Positions 54,201-63,749 of a stretch of 64,000 nucleotides of DNA are shown piece by piece (position 1 is the first letter of the stretch; every line of letters begins with the position of its first letter). A program made the translations under genes and the position numbers. The DNA is from Bedellia somnulentella (Eukaryota; Arthropoda; Insecta; Lepidoptera; Bedelliidae): NCBI GenBank assembly GCA_963576735.1, contig OY755175.1, positions 16,942,401 to 17,006,400 of the forward strand, given 5' to 3'. The notes beneath the pieces were generated by a model. It was given only the letters and a program-made list of their open reading frames with translations, had not been told where the DNA came from and ran no database searches.

Positions 54201-54502
54201 TTTATTTTTAGTATACACTTTCTATTTCGTAATGTTTATTAAAATGTGGGGTGGAGACTGTATCAGAGCTTTCGTCAGTGTTTAATGTGCATATTTATAT
54301 TCTAAATTGCAGATACTTGGAAGAAGCTCTGTTGAACTTGAACCCTGACGATGTTCGCACTCGCTGTCACTTGCCAAAGGTACTCCGAGAGGTCATCGAC
54401 TATCTGTCTTCATTTCTTACTACCTACCCGAGCCATATGTCTAGCAGAAGAATAAAAATGATTATTATGGCCGCTAAAAGCCTTCATAAAACCACAAAAT
54501 GA
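42236..54502 (+). CDS. Ge-1: Ge-1/EDC4-like mRNA decapping scaffold, C-terminal part, 8 exons
   Basis: The exons are 42236-42542, 43900-44035, 44773-44947, 45383-45548, 46290-46431, 50431-50605, 53860-54083 and 54313-54502. All junctions are GT-AG and phases agree (1,0,0,1,2,0,2 plus matching acceptors), giving 1515 nt, 504 aa, ending at TGA. Exons 7-8 (residues ~368-504) match the conserved C-terminal Ge-1 domain: FEKALSAADLSLVMAACRAA, LLSLVQQLATD and YLEEALLNLN. Upstream exons are helical and charged (KELKQLADTVSESNKNIELI; YLPLLEKSYRRLWKHV), like the coiled-coil region before it. Ge-1 scaffolds Dcp1/Dcp2 in cytoplasmic P-bodies. The usual WD40 domain is not encoded between 33106 and 42236. 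ATG 42236 is the first in the open frame, but 42225 follows a possible acceptor (cgtcacaaaag), so exon 1 may be internal. Confidence 0.85.
43424..43793 (-). repeat. Family-B SINE, full length, in Ge-1 intron 1
   Basis: (taacata)n tail at 43424, head 'gatagcccagtgggtagaac' on the minus strand near 43790. Confidence 0.87.
44453..44690 (-). repeat. Family-B SINE, diverged, in Ge-1 intron 2
   Basis: 'cacgccgtatatccccaaag' to 'agaaaagac'; many differences, so an older copy. Confidence 0.65.
46609..47296 (+). repeat. Left 688-bp terminal inverted repeat
   Basis: Aligns end to end with the reverse complement of 48851-49540, roughly 93-95% identical by eye. It contains four GGGCCC-centred motifs (near 46628, 46758, 46925, 47117), three within ctga/tccaga contexts. 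Confidence 0.88.
47600..48352 (+). CDS. USP-like cysteine protease (predicted deubiquitinase), 250 aa
   Basis: The N-terminus MNTCALDSVLYLLCLGY resembles the USP Cys box (NTC...S). Near the C-terminus GIGHYKGHGFVNGHMICYDA matches a USP His box (GHY...YD). CISC and a later C-x9-C may bind a metal. At 250 aa it is shorter than host USP catalytic domains. The first ATG follows a putative acceptor (gtccgtag) at 47575. The stop lies in an inserted family-A repeat; without it the frame would run seven codons further, to a TAA in 'gttaaagattaag'. Ubiquitin or SUMO cleavage is an inference. No close host homologue is recognised. It could be a captured host gene fragment. Confidence 0.6.
   Translation: MNTCALDSVLYLLCLGYKNNINIMKSVGNFKSVLIAQYIQHSSDHNTHHEVYEMRARIALKYFSKTQQNKLINVSCTYNATFIFETVLLNCISSSVSTKQCLHKLCTAKNISRLVAFLPINIDMINIFGISSLEDAICIFNEKNDTCISCNYQAITNYEVSNLISFDLNGTNKVNLKDIPETVNFKCKYFKLLGCTEYVPASIPTGIGHYKGHGFVNGHMICYDALMTESCYSREGESIYLHTLSYMISV
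48351..48604 (+). repeat. Family-A retroposon in the 3' end of the USP-like ORF
   Basis: Starts 'gtgtagtgtcggcttag' and ends in (GTAT)n. 'atgatttc' flanks it on both sides, a likely target duplication. Confidence 0.87.
48851..49540 (-). repeat. Right 690-bp terminal inverted repeat
   Basis: Reverse complement of 46609-47296 with scattered differences and small indels. Confidence 0.88.
49975..50322 (-). repeat. Family-B SINE in Ge-1 intron 5
   Basis: Tail near 49975, head 'gatagctcggtgggtagaac' on the minus strand near 50315, about 110 bp before exon 6. Confidence 0.82.
50992..53198 (-). mobile_element. 2.2-kb element: ~55-bp TIRs, TTA duplication, zinc/CXC gene
   Basis: The ends TAGTGGAGCGCCGTAAGG (50992) and its inverse (53198) extend to ~55 bp including 'cccagggccagtcaat'. 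The exact TTA duplication is at 50989-50991 and 53199-53201, confirmed by the interrupted family-A copy. The only gene is on the minus strand (51310-52489). No DDE transposase is recognised. Confidence 0.82.
51310..52489 (-). pseudogene. Zinc-motif/CXC protein gene of the TTA element, two lesions
   Basis: The first 85 codons (52489-52235) have CLICDK, GIPTL and VHSVCRQKY. After an in-frame TGA at 52232-52234 the frame stays readable to an A8 run near 52175, then slips into the second open part (52164-51310, 284 aa): FDWKNKCFLCEKE, YHADCYMRL, VYLQVQTWLG, EEWGWK and a Cys-rich end CACKTGCGASCGCRKSGLNC. The last block resembles a CXC/tesmin-type zinc motif. The order matches a family of uncharacterised arthropod proteins. 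An acidic tail (DDDDDNNEQ) ends it. The two lesions suggest it is no longer made, unless the TGA is read through. A second member is at 63750-64000. Confidence 0.68.
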
Positions 54503-55144
54503 AGCGAATTTACAAAAAACTTGATGTTTCATATAAGAATATGTGAAAAACATGCATGTTTATATCAAAAAATCCTTTTAAAACACATTTTAAATTTTTC
54601 TTACTGTTATTGCGCTTTATTGTAAAAGTTTTAATCATTTAATATTTTATTGTTCATGTTTTAAACTATAGAAATAAAACATTTTAGTTCTTTCACATAT
54701 GTTTTACTTACAGACCTATAGAACCAGTAGCTTACCTATATGGAGAATTTATTTTATTTAAGTATTTTGTATTGTTTATTGTTTTACTGTTTTTTGATGC
54801 TCTACTGACCAGGTGCACGGTGTGCATCTTAAAATCATTCCTTGACTTTCACAAAATATACTTTTTTGTATTTAAAAGTAAAAATTATGATAGGTATATA
54901 ATGTTTTAAATAAAAAAATGTTCTGTTAAAAAGAGCTTATTTAAATTTTTATACAATACCTTTTTTAACCTTTTTGGTCACATTCACACTACAAGGAAGT
55001 TTGACATAATTAGGAACATAATAATCTCAATATAGTTTGTGATGAATTAACATTGTTTTTCAAGGTTCATACACTAACTCATAAAAATTGTGACTATTTA
55101 TCTTCTCAGTCGTGTCACTCTTGACAAAGTGGTCGTGGTCATCA
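54503..55144. other. Ge-1 3' UTR and flank
   Basis: AATAAA at 54673-54678, 171 nt after the stop, is a likely polyadenylation signal. No gene is seen otherwise. Confidence 0.6.
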
Positions 55145-55476
55145 TTTTGGTCGGGTGACTCGCCTCAGAATTCGTCGCCATTCTTCTTCCAGAGGGGGTC
55201 TTCTAGCGCTGCCTTGATTTGGTCCGTCCATCTCATTGGTGATCGACCGCGCATTCGGGTGCCCTTTACTCTGCCCTGAACCACCAGTCGCTCCATATAC
55301 ATGCGGCCGCGTCGATATATATGTCCGAAGAAGGTGAGGATACGCTGTTTGACACCTAGTTCATGGAGGATTGAGTCGTGGGTATGGAACTCTGTCCACG
55401 ATATCCCAAGCATTTTCCTCCAGCACCACAACTCAAGAGCATCAATCCTCTTCTTCTCGCTTTTCCAATATATAAG
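55145..55476 (-). pseudogene. LINE ORF2 C-terminal fragment
   Basis: Minus-strand frame: SEKKRIDALELWCWRKMLGI, ILTFFGHIYRRG, and RGRSPMRWTDQIK. These are the usual C-terminal blocks of insect RTE-like 'endonuclease-reverse transcriptase' proteins. Severely 5' truncated. Confidence 0.75.
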
Positions 55477-55993
55477 TATAAACCCAAATGACTACGTATA
55501 AATTAGTTATGTGGTTTTCCTTACAATGTTTTCATTTACCGATTATTGTAACTGATAATGTATTGTTAAATATAAAATACTTTAATTGGTACCTCCAACT
55601 AAAATCGTCGACACAGTGATTGGCGTTATTGAGGTACAGACCGTAGGGAAAGTAATAAATGTACCTACCTATTATAGGAAAGTATTAGATAAGTAGTACT
55701 CGGGCAGTCATTTTCATTTCATCTCGTGTTCGTGACTCATGATCATGACTAACGACACTGGCAAAGAGGTTCACATTTCGACAATTTCCATAAACAAAGA
55801 ATAATAAATTTATGACATTGTCAATGTCATTGTCATATCATAATCGTTTTGTCTGGCTGTGGCTGTGTCTGTCAACTGTCATGTCACTTTTCATAACAAA
55901 AATTCAATGAGGATTATTTTTGGGTTTTTGTAAAGAAATTTGCATTACAAGAACGATTGAATATAAATTAATGACGAAATCGTAGCAGTGCAT
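55477..55993. other. Presumed scf promoter and 5' UTR region
   Basis: No gene. Several 'tgtcattgtcat' repeats near 55815-55840 and 55870-55885; no TATA box can be assigned. Confidence 0.35.
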
Positions 55994-58900
55994 ATGTTTG
56001 TCAAAATGTCTACTCAATGTTATTTCTCATTTCTTCTTTTAAGTCAATATTTCCTGTTAATTGTAAACGGTGCTTCCGCGGCGGCTCACAATCATTTTGT
56101 CGATAATTTAGAAAGAGAATCCGACGGTAGTTTTCGTTCGAGAGACTCTGATCACTACAGCGAGGCTGGACACAATGCGGACTTCGATCACGAAGCGATT
56201 CTTGGTATGCTTATTGTTGATTTTGTTTTGGTGAGACGAACAGCTCGTGCCAATCTCCCGATTAGTTTATTTTATTTGTACGGTTTTACAATGTCATTCT
56301 ATCGCGATTTATCGGTTCTGGCGGTGATATACTTGTTTTATGTTTATTACCTGACGATAGGTACTGTGAAGGAAGCTGAGGAGTACGACCGGTTGAGTCC
56401 TGAAGATGCTAAAAAGCGGCTGGCACTTTTGCTGCCGAAGATGGACTTGAATGGTGACTACAATATAGACCGGTCAGAACTGAAGCAATGGATCCTAAAA
56501 TCCTTTGTGTGAGTGCTCCCTACATCTTCATTATTCCTAGTATTTTTGTTCCTATTAGATAAAATTACCTGTTTATAATATGGGAAGCATACTATGGACT
56601 AGACTATCAATATAAATTAACTATTTCTCAGCTACTTTTTACTATTGAGATTGGAAGATTACTTTATAAAGAATTATAAGTAATAAAGTAAACATCCAGC
56701 CACATTGCTCAACCTTCATTTTGTATAGTCTTTAATCCCTTAGCTGTATAAGGATACACCCCAAGAAAATGAGTTAGTCCTATCCCAACCTGACAGTACA
56801 TGGCTGATAAGAGACAGTTCAGACAAAAAATATATTCTTTCATAAAGACTACAGAACTAACACACTAACACTAGATACTACTACTACAGTTATTAAAATT
56901 TTATAGTTTTTAATTAATAAAGCATTTCTGAATTGAGGTCAAAAGATCTAGATAACAATTTCAGTTACTTTTAATGTTGGTTAACTTGGTTTGAGACAGT
57001 AAAAACATTATATTCAACTTACAAGCTCAAAAAAAGGAAAAAGGATATAAACATCCTTAACTCTCTGCATAATATCAGATATAATGTAAATAAAAGAACA
57101 TTTGAAAATTGAAAATAAATGTTTGAAAGCACTATTACAAAGACAAAAGTCTGAAGTGAAAAGAATAAAAGAGCATGCATAGGAAGAATAATGAATGTGA
57201 GTGGGCAAGAGAGATTGAACTCACACCCAATGAGTGTATTGGGTGTGAGTTTAAGTAAGTAAATTCAGCTTTAACTGTGAACAAATTAATACAGAATAAC
57301 TTACTAACAATCACACTAAATTATTTAGAATTTACTTCTACTAAAGTCATCATTTGCATTTATGGCAGGCAAAGACTATTGCTCACCACATTTAATGTTT
57401 TTAAAATCTCTCACTATTCTAAATTCTAATCCATTGCAGTCTGTGCATGTTGGTTTAATATGTAAAATTGTTCATATTATAACTTATTGATGATTTAAAA
57501 ATAATTTATTAATACTTCCTTTACTCGGCTCTGCTTTTATCTTTGCTTTATGCTAATTTGAATACATTTCATAATTAGATTGCTATTAGTTTATTATTTA
57601 AACAATTCATATACATTGGTAGCTTAGACCCCACTATGGTAAAGAGAAAAAGAAGGGTAGTTAGAAAAATGGGATATTGTTTAAAGCCTCTTAACCCTGA
57701 TATGGTTGCCCTGAAAAATATGTCGTAATCGTATTGGTGTAAAAAGTAACTATTGAGTAGGGTACCCATTTTTTTGTGTTTGTTATTCATATTAACATAC
57801 AAACATATTCTCACGCCGTTAGTTCCTATTGGGGTAGGCAGAGGACTAGCGATCGCCACTTTGTATGATCCTGGCTTTGTTCACATCCATCAATCTTTTC
57901 ATATATGCTCTTTTATTCTTCATACTTAGGATGCCTGCCTTTTTGAGCACATTTTCTATTTGATCCAAATGTGTCCTCCGAGGTCGTCCTCTACTAACAT
58001 TACCTTCCACATTGGCTCTATAGATCTCTTTTACTAATTTACTGTCATCCATCCTCTCTATGTGCCCAAACCATCTCAACATTCCTTTTTCTATGTTTAT
58101 TACAACATCATCTTTTACACCACACCTTTCACGAATCACATAATTCCTCACACGATCACATAACCTTACAAACTTTTCTGAGGAATCTCTTTTCTACTGC
58201 ATTCACTCTGCTTTCATGCTTCTTCTGCCACTCCCAACATTCACTGCCATACATAAGCATAGGAACGAGGACAGCATCATGCACAGCCATTCGGGCCTTT
58301 TCGGACACCGATTGGCTAGACATGAGACTATCCAGTGCTCCACTTACCGCATTGCCCTTTTTCACTCTTCTCTCGATATCTTCATCATCATACATAATAA
58401 ATAATAATGATAGCTCAGTGCGGAGAACTACCACTTATTATGCTGACCAATTTGCCTTTTCTAAGTTCATATACATACATACATACATATACTCACGCCA
58501 TTAGTTCCCATTGGGGTAGGCAGAGACTATTGATCGCCACTTCGTTCGTTCGTTCGTTCTTAGTTCATATGTGTGCTTAATTTATCACGGTTGTTGATGG
58601 TGAGGGAAAACATCATGAGGAAACCCACATAGCTAAGTTATAGGTACTGAGTGTTTGTATTAGCACAAAACGGTGATAGGCCTGCCACCTGTTCCATGAG
58701 TACACTCTCCAAGCAAACGTGGGTACTCTGACCTCCAGGTGACCATAATATCAAGTAATGTTCAGGAGTATTAGTACCAGTGCTAACCCTTTGGGGATAC
58801 ACAATGTGGACTTACAGTTGCATTCAATATAGTCGTTATCTATTTTTCAAAATGTATTAAACTATTGGGACATAAAATCAGGTCACTGACTGAAACCTGT

Positions 58901-61900
58901 AAGGTAGTATGAGGCGTGGGAAAGATAGGATGTAATAGTAGTAGTAGTAAGTTAAGGAGTGTCTTTTTTCAATACTAAATACTCAACCAAAGAGAAGAGA
59001 TCTAAAATACACGCAAATAATTAACAACAAATAATAACATCGTATTTATAAACACATGACATTCAATAGAACATACTCATCCATTCATTACTCATACTTG
59101 CACAAACACTATTAATACACATACACATTTTATTTTATATGTTAAAGGTAGAGAAAGGTAGCTCGGTTTGGAGAGCTATATAGTGTCAGCTTACAAAAGG
59201 TTAGCACTCACCAATTTCTCCCCGCAGGTGTCATAAGACACGACATAGGGATTTGAGGCATTTAAGTGATTGATGGACAATGTGGCTAGAGACCCATCTT
59301 CAACCATCCTATATTTTACAATCTTTTCCCCATTCATGTTGCAAAAGTAGCTGAGGAATTTCTTATAATAAAATTCTGGCTTTAATGTTTTGGGACTCAT
59401 ATCAGCATAGGTAGGCAGGTTTCTTTTAAGCGCGAAATTAAATCATAATTAGAAAATTTATTATTTCATTTACCGTAAAGTACTATTTAACAACACAATA
59501 AGTATATATTTATATACTTCGATCATATATACCAAAGATACACCAACAAAGCCCTAAAAACGGCCCGGCCTATCAGTGTTTTTTTACATGGTAAGCACTG
59601 TTTCACTGACAGTCGCGTGCTAGATCTTGCAACAAATAAAAGGTCTTAAGAAAATGCGGTAAGATCGATAGTTGTAGAAAAATAAATATCTAATTGTCAG
59701 CAGTCTTGTCATTCTCGCGGTCCACTTTTGTGCGTTGAATTTGTATGGAGTGCGGCATCTTTGGTATATATGATCGAAGATTTAAATAACACAAGCTATT
59801 TTATTTGTCCACTTATACCGTGTTACAAATGCAAACAAAAATATTATATTTTATTAAAAATTCGTCCGGTTCCGAAGTCCGCCCATTATGGAGATCTTTA
59901 GGGGAGGCCTATGTCCAGCAGTGGATTGGTTGATGATGATGTTAATGAAACCAATATATTTAACACTCATACATATACTGACGGCCATAAATCTCAAAAA
60001 GGGGTAGCCAGAGCTATAGAGTTAGGAACTCCTCATCCTCAGCCACATTTGGAAGTTAATAGGGGGCAAGATGGTAGAAATAAAGTATCATTGGTGATGG
60101 GTATCCAACAGCATCGCCCAAAAACCACTTAAAAAGCCCCATATCCATAGTCGCCTCTCACGACACCCGTAGGTAAAGGGGTAGTGACATTCTAAGCCGG
60201 AATTACACGGCAATAATTGACAACGGTTCCCTACAGTTCCCTCGCCCACGAAGAGGCGGAGGAGCGGCTGACGGAGGCTGACGACAACAAAGACGGGATC
60301 GTGACGTGGAGCGAGTACTTGCAGGACTCGTTCGGAGTCGATTCCGAGAACGAAGTCACGGCCGAGCATTCGGAGAACGGGATGGTTGGGGTACTGTATT
60401 TTTGTGTTTGATATATGTTTAGTATACGTAATGTTTTGTTAGAGATCCGCCCCTTTGTGATTTTATTGAATATTTAAACAAATTGCCTGACTACAAGGAT
60501 GGGATAGTGACGCGGAAAGAGTTCGCCTTGGCTAAGAGTAGGTACTATTAAAGTTCAATGGCAAAAGAATGGCGTTACACCTGTATTATGTAAAACTTGC
60601 TGGCATAGTAATTGCACCTACTTGATTCAATGTGATATTTTAACATCCGTCCATCAATACCGTCATACTATAATAAATATGATTTTTCAATTAATTAAAG
60701 TATAGTTTAATATCCATATTTGTTAACAGTTACTCCAGGAAGAGAAAGAGATGTGGGCAGTGGCAGACAAGAACGGAGACAACGCACTAGATCGCGCAGA
60801 GTTTGAGGTACGTTGCAGAATTAACTAACGTTTTTTTAAATTATTTAGCCCGATCCTGGCAAAATAAATTTCCATCACTATTCGAATAGCTTAAAAAAGT
60901 ACAGCTTGCTGATTGCTTATCGAAGAAGAGTAAGGTAACGTTTGCTAATACCTTAAAAAAAAGTGAAAAATATTTCTACTGAGTTAAATTGATCTTATTA
61001 GAACTTATACTCTAGGCTTAATGTATATTTTAACTATACGGCAATAATCCTAAAACAGGCAGTCAGGCCATTGGAATCGTCGATTTTTGACCACTTGAAG
61101 AGAGTAAATATGGACCAATAAAGGCTGGCACTTATCCAGCATGATGGATTTTAGCCGAATCCCCCTATTCAGGATAGCTCCGAGCCCTCGGTGGGAGGGA
61201 GACATATGGGCTGCAACGTTTGGGGTCGTTGGTTATGGGTAGAAGGCTAAAGCGCAGTTCTCATGTATTTCTATCTTAATCTTTAGAAGGTGTAGCCAAA
61301 CAAATATACAACTTTCGCATGTACGTACAGTAGAAAGTATTAAATTAAAAAAAAATATAACGGATTCCTATTGGTGCAATATTCAGATATTCAGCAACCC
61401 CGAGGAGCACGCCGAGATGCACCCGTACATCGTGAAACAAACCATCCGCGAGAAAGACAAGAATAACGACGGACTCGTCGACTTTACCGAGTTTCTAGGA
61501 GAGAGAGGTAAGATGATTTTCGCTGTATTTTAGCTTCAATTTACGAATTTATTTCTCTTTTTTTTTACATTGTTACATTAGTGTAGTGTAGAGTATAAAT
61601 TATTTAGCCTTGACTCCTTAAACATTTAGCGTTGACGAAAGTTATTCGCTGTTGGATCCGTAGGTTCAGACTACTAACTATTTGCCTGGACAGCGTTTTC
61701 TCGTGATAGGTAGTGTGCAGGTGTATCGCCGTTTTGTACGAACCAACTATCACATGACTAATTAAAATTCAGCTATGTGGGTTTTCTTGCCGTCTTAACG
61801 ACACTTATAACTTTGGATAAGACACACTGGTGTGGGCCCGATGTATGAATAAATTTTCACAAGACTCAATATAGACTAAAAAAAATACAGCCCATTTAAT

Positions 61901-63269
61901 TTTTTGCTGTGTAGTGTCGGCTTAGAATAGCACTACCCCATTTCTTCCGGTGGGTGTACGTAAGAGGCTACAAACGGTATTGGGGCTTTTTAAGGGATTT
62001 TTGGGCGATGCAGTTGGAAACCCATCACTAACAACCTTTATTTTACCATCTTCTCCCTACGCAACTTTCAAAAGTGACCGAGGTTTTTTTAATTCCTTAG
62101 CTCTGGCTACCCCTTCTAGGGATTTATAGCCGTGAGTAAATGTATGTATGTATGTTAATTTTGTCATTGGTACTTAAAAGAACTGTTTTAAAATCACTTA
62201 CTATCATGAAAGTTTCATTAATTACCATTGACAAGAGACAGCCATATGACGCATCACTTAAAAAAAATGGTGATAAATATTGGCGTCATTGTCCCCAGGT
62301 GCTCAGCAAGACAAGTCGTGGCTGGTGGCGGAGCGAGACAGGTTCGAGTACGAATTGGACATCAACAAGGACGGACAACTTGACGAAGAGGAAATACGCG
62401 CCTGGGTCATACCGGACAATAAGTGAGATGGGTTTTAATTAATAGATAGACTAATCAGCTAAGACGTTGAAGGGTGGGTATGCGCGTCCCAAAGATCTTC
62501 ACAAAGAACGATCTTGCGCTGCATTAATCTGTTGGATGACAAAAAATTCGCCAAGTTACCCGGCTAATCTTTGCGACAGTTGATCGTGTAGCAAATTGCA
62601 ATACTGTTGCTTTCAAAACTCATACTTTATGTCACTAGAACCGACAATCGTGGAACATAGGCTAAATAATTTAACCTTATTTTACATACATTATAATTTC
62701 TATATAACAATGATATGTGCTTGTGCAATACCATTCACCACATTTAATACGTATAAAAATAAGATTAATTTTCCAACACTCTTTTTTCCTTTCTCTCATA
62801 TCCATTCAAATACATAAATATATTCACGGCTACAAATATTTAAAAATGGGTCGCCACAGCTTCTGAATAAGAAATTATTCCGTCATTTTTTAAAGTTATC
62901 TGGTGAAGATTTTGTTTAGTTAGGGATAGTTGGTGTTGGTCTCAAACCACATAGCCCAAAAAATCACAACTAAATCGTTAATCTCTATGTGACTTCTTAT
63001 GACACCAGTCACGTTTCTTATATTACTTTATCTTAAGCCATATGATCCAAATAACACTCGTTTTACATACTATTTGTAATATCTCACTTCCAATCGCCAG
63101 TGAAATCGCCGAGGAGGAAGTAGACCACCTATTCGCATCGGCGGACGACGACCACAACAACTTATTATCGTACGACGAGATTATCAAACATCACGACGTT
63201 TTTGTCGGCAGCGAGGCGACAGACTACGGAAACGATTTGATGGAAGAACATTACAACGATGAACTGTAG
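55994..63269 (+). CDS. scf: Reticulocalbin/calumenin-type six-EF-hand ER protein (supercoiling factor-like), 7 exons
   Basis: The exons are 55994-56204, 56361-56508, 60237-60390 (donor could be 60384), 60730-60807, 61387-61507, 62299-62422 and 63101-63269. Phases agree, giving 1005 nt and 334 aa, normal for the CREC family. It starts with a signal peptide (FSFLLLSQYFLLIVNG). EF-hand loops: DLNGDYNIDRSE, DDNKDGIVTWSE, DKNGDNALDRAE, DKNNDGLVDFTE, DINKDGQLDEEE and a diverged sixth, DDDHNNLLSYDE. The C-terminus is NDEL, a KDEL/HDEL-type ER retrieval signal. DFDHEAILG after the signal region is typical of insect members. It probably binds Ca2+ in the secretory pathway; insect orthologues were also described as a DNA supercoiling factor. 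An upstream GTG frame start is ignored in favour of ATG 55994; ATG 56006 is an alternative. Confidence 0.9.
57812..58434 (-). mobile_element. LINE (RTE-like) 3' part with ORF2 C-terminus
   Basis: Minus-strand coding: LVPMLMYGSECWEWQKKHES, then after a frame slip near 58150 GMLRWFGHIERMDDSKLVKE, SRGRPRRTHLDQIENVLKKA and AYMKRLMDVNKA. The 3' UTR ends 'cctaccccaataggaac...ggcgtgag' and an (atgt)n-like tail near 57800. This tail is shared by families A and B. It lies in scf intron 2. Confidence 0.8.
58403..58820 (+). repeat. Family-B SINE split by a LINE 3' end
   Basis: 'gatagctcagtgcggagaac' to 'ttctaagttcat' (about 58455), then a minus-strand LINE tail (58458-58555, (cata)n to (cgtt)n), then 'ttagttcatatgtgtgc' onward to 58820. 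The repeated 'agttcat' is the likely duplication. Confidence 0.75.
59176..59405 (+). repeat. Family-A retroposon, diverged
   Basis: Starts 'atatagtgtcagcttac', contains 'gtggctagagacccatc' and 'gctgaggaatttc'. 58821-59175 and 59406-59967 hold no gene. Confidence 0.65.
59968..60214 (-). repeat. Family-A retroposon next to scf exon 3
   Basis: Minus-strand copy ending 23 bp upstream of exon 3. Confidence 0.8.
60443..60540 (+). pseudogene. Relict EF-hand exon in scf intron 3
   Basis: After a possible acceptor (ttttgttag) the frame DFIEYLNKLPDYKDGIVTRK EFALAK resembles exon 3 (KDGIVTWSEY) in protein and DNA. Loop position 1 is Pro and position 3 is Tyr, so Ca2+ binding is unlikely. Its phase does not fit the neighbouring exons. 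Confidence 0.45.
61683..61850 (-). repeat. Family-B SINE, diverged fragment
   Basis: 'cgccgttttgtacgaacc' to 'acactggtgtgggcccgatg', in scf intron 5. Confidence 0.6.
61908..62153 (+). repeat. Family-A retroposon
   Basis: Near full-length copy in scf intron 5, ending in (ATGT)n. Confidence 0.83.
62812..63017 (-). repeat. Family-A retroposon, old copy
   Basis: Recognisable at 'atattcacggctac', 'ggtctcaaaccacatagccc' and 'gacaccagtc', in scf intron 6. Confidence 0.6.
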
Positions 63270-63749
63270 TCTGTGCTCTAATGTCTGAGCTAGTAAGCTA
63301 ACAGCCAAGTATTTTCTTATTATGATATTGGAATAGAGGATATTTTGGGAATTTGCATTGTAGTCCGGTCAATTTAGGCCTAAAATAAGGAGGAAGGTTA
63401 CATAAATTCATAAGAAGCTGAAAATTGGCACAATTGTTCAAAACATGATTATAAATGAAACCTCAAAAGTCCCCATCGTTCCGAGGTGTGCTAAAAATTT
63501 TACACGGGGTCAAAGGACAAAAAAATTAGTTTTTTGCGATTTTAAGCGAAACGGTGAGTTTTTCGCAAAATTTTTCCAGTACAAAATTGTAGATCAGAAG
63601 ATTCTCTACAAAAAAGATTTCAATATTTTTTTTCCTAAAAGCCACCATTTTGAAGATATAACGCGTTGAAAAGTTCGATCATTGGTAATCTTCATACTTT
63701 GCAAATGTACGCCACGTATGAACATCACTTATAAGGTGTTATAACTTAA

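Noticed and set aside
56205..56360. Continuous ORF through scf intron 1 (the 174-codon frame) as coding
   Set aside because: Orthologous proteins join DHEAILG directly to the KEAEE region, and the 156-bp stretch has GT-AG ends that preserve the frame, so it is better read as a short intron.
8309..58820. CRISPR-like or satellite array from the many similar ~250-350-bp repeats
   Set aside because: Copies are dispersed, in both orientations, with tails and target duplications; they are retroposons in a eukaryotic genome.
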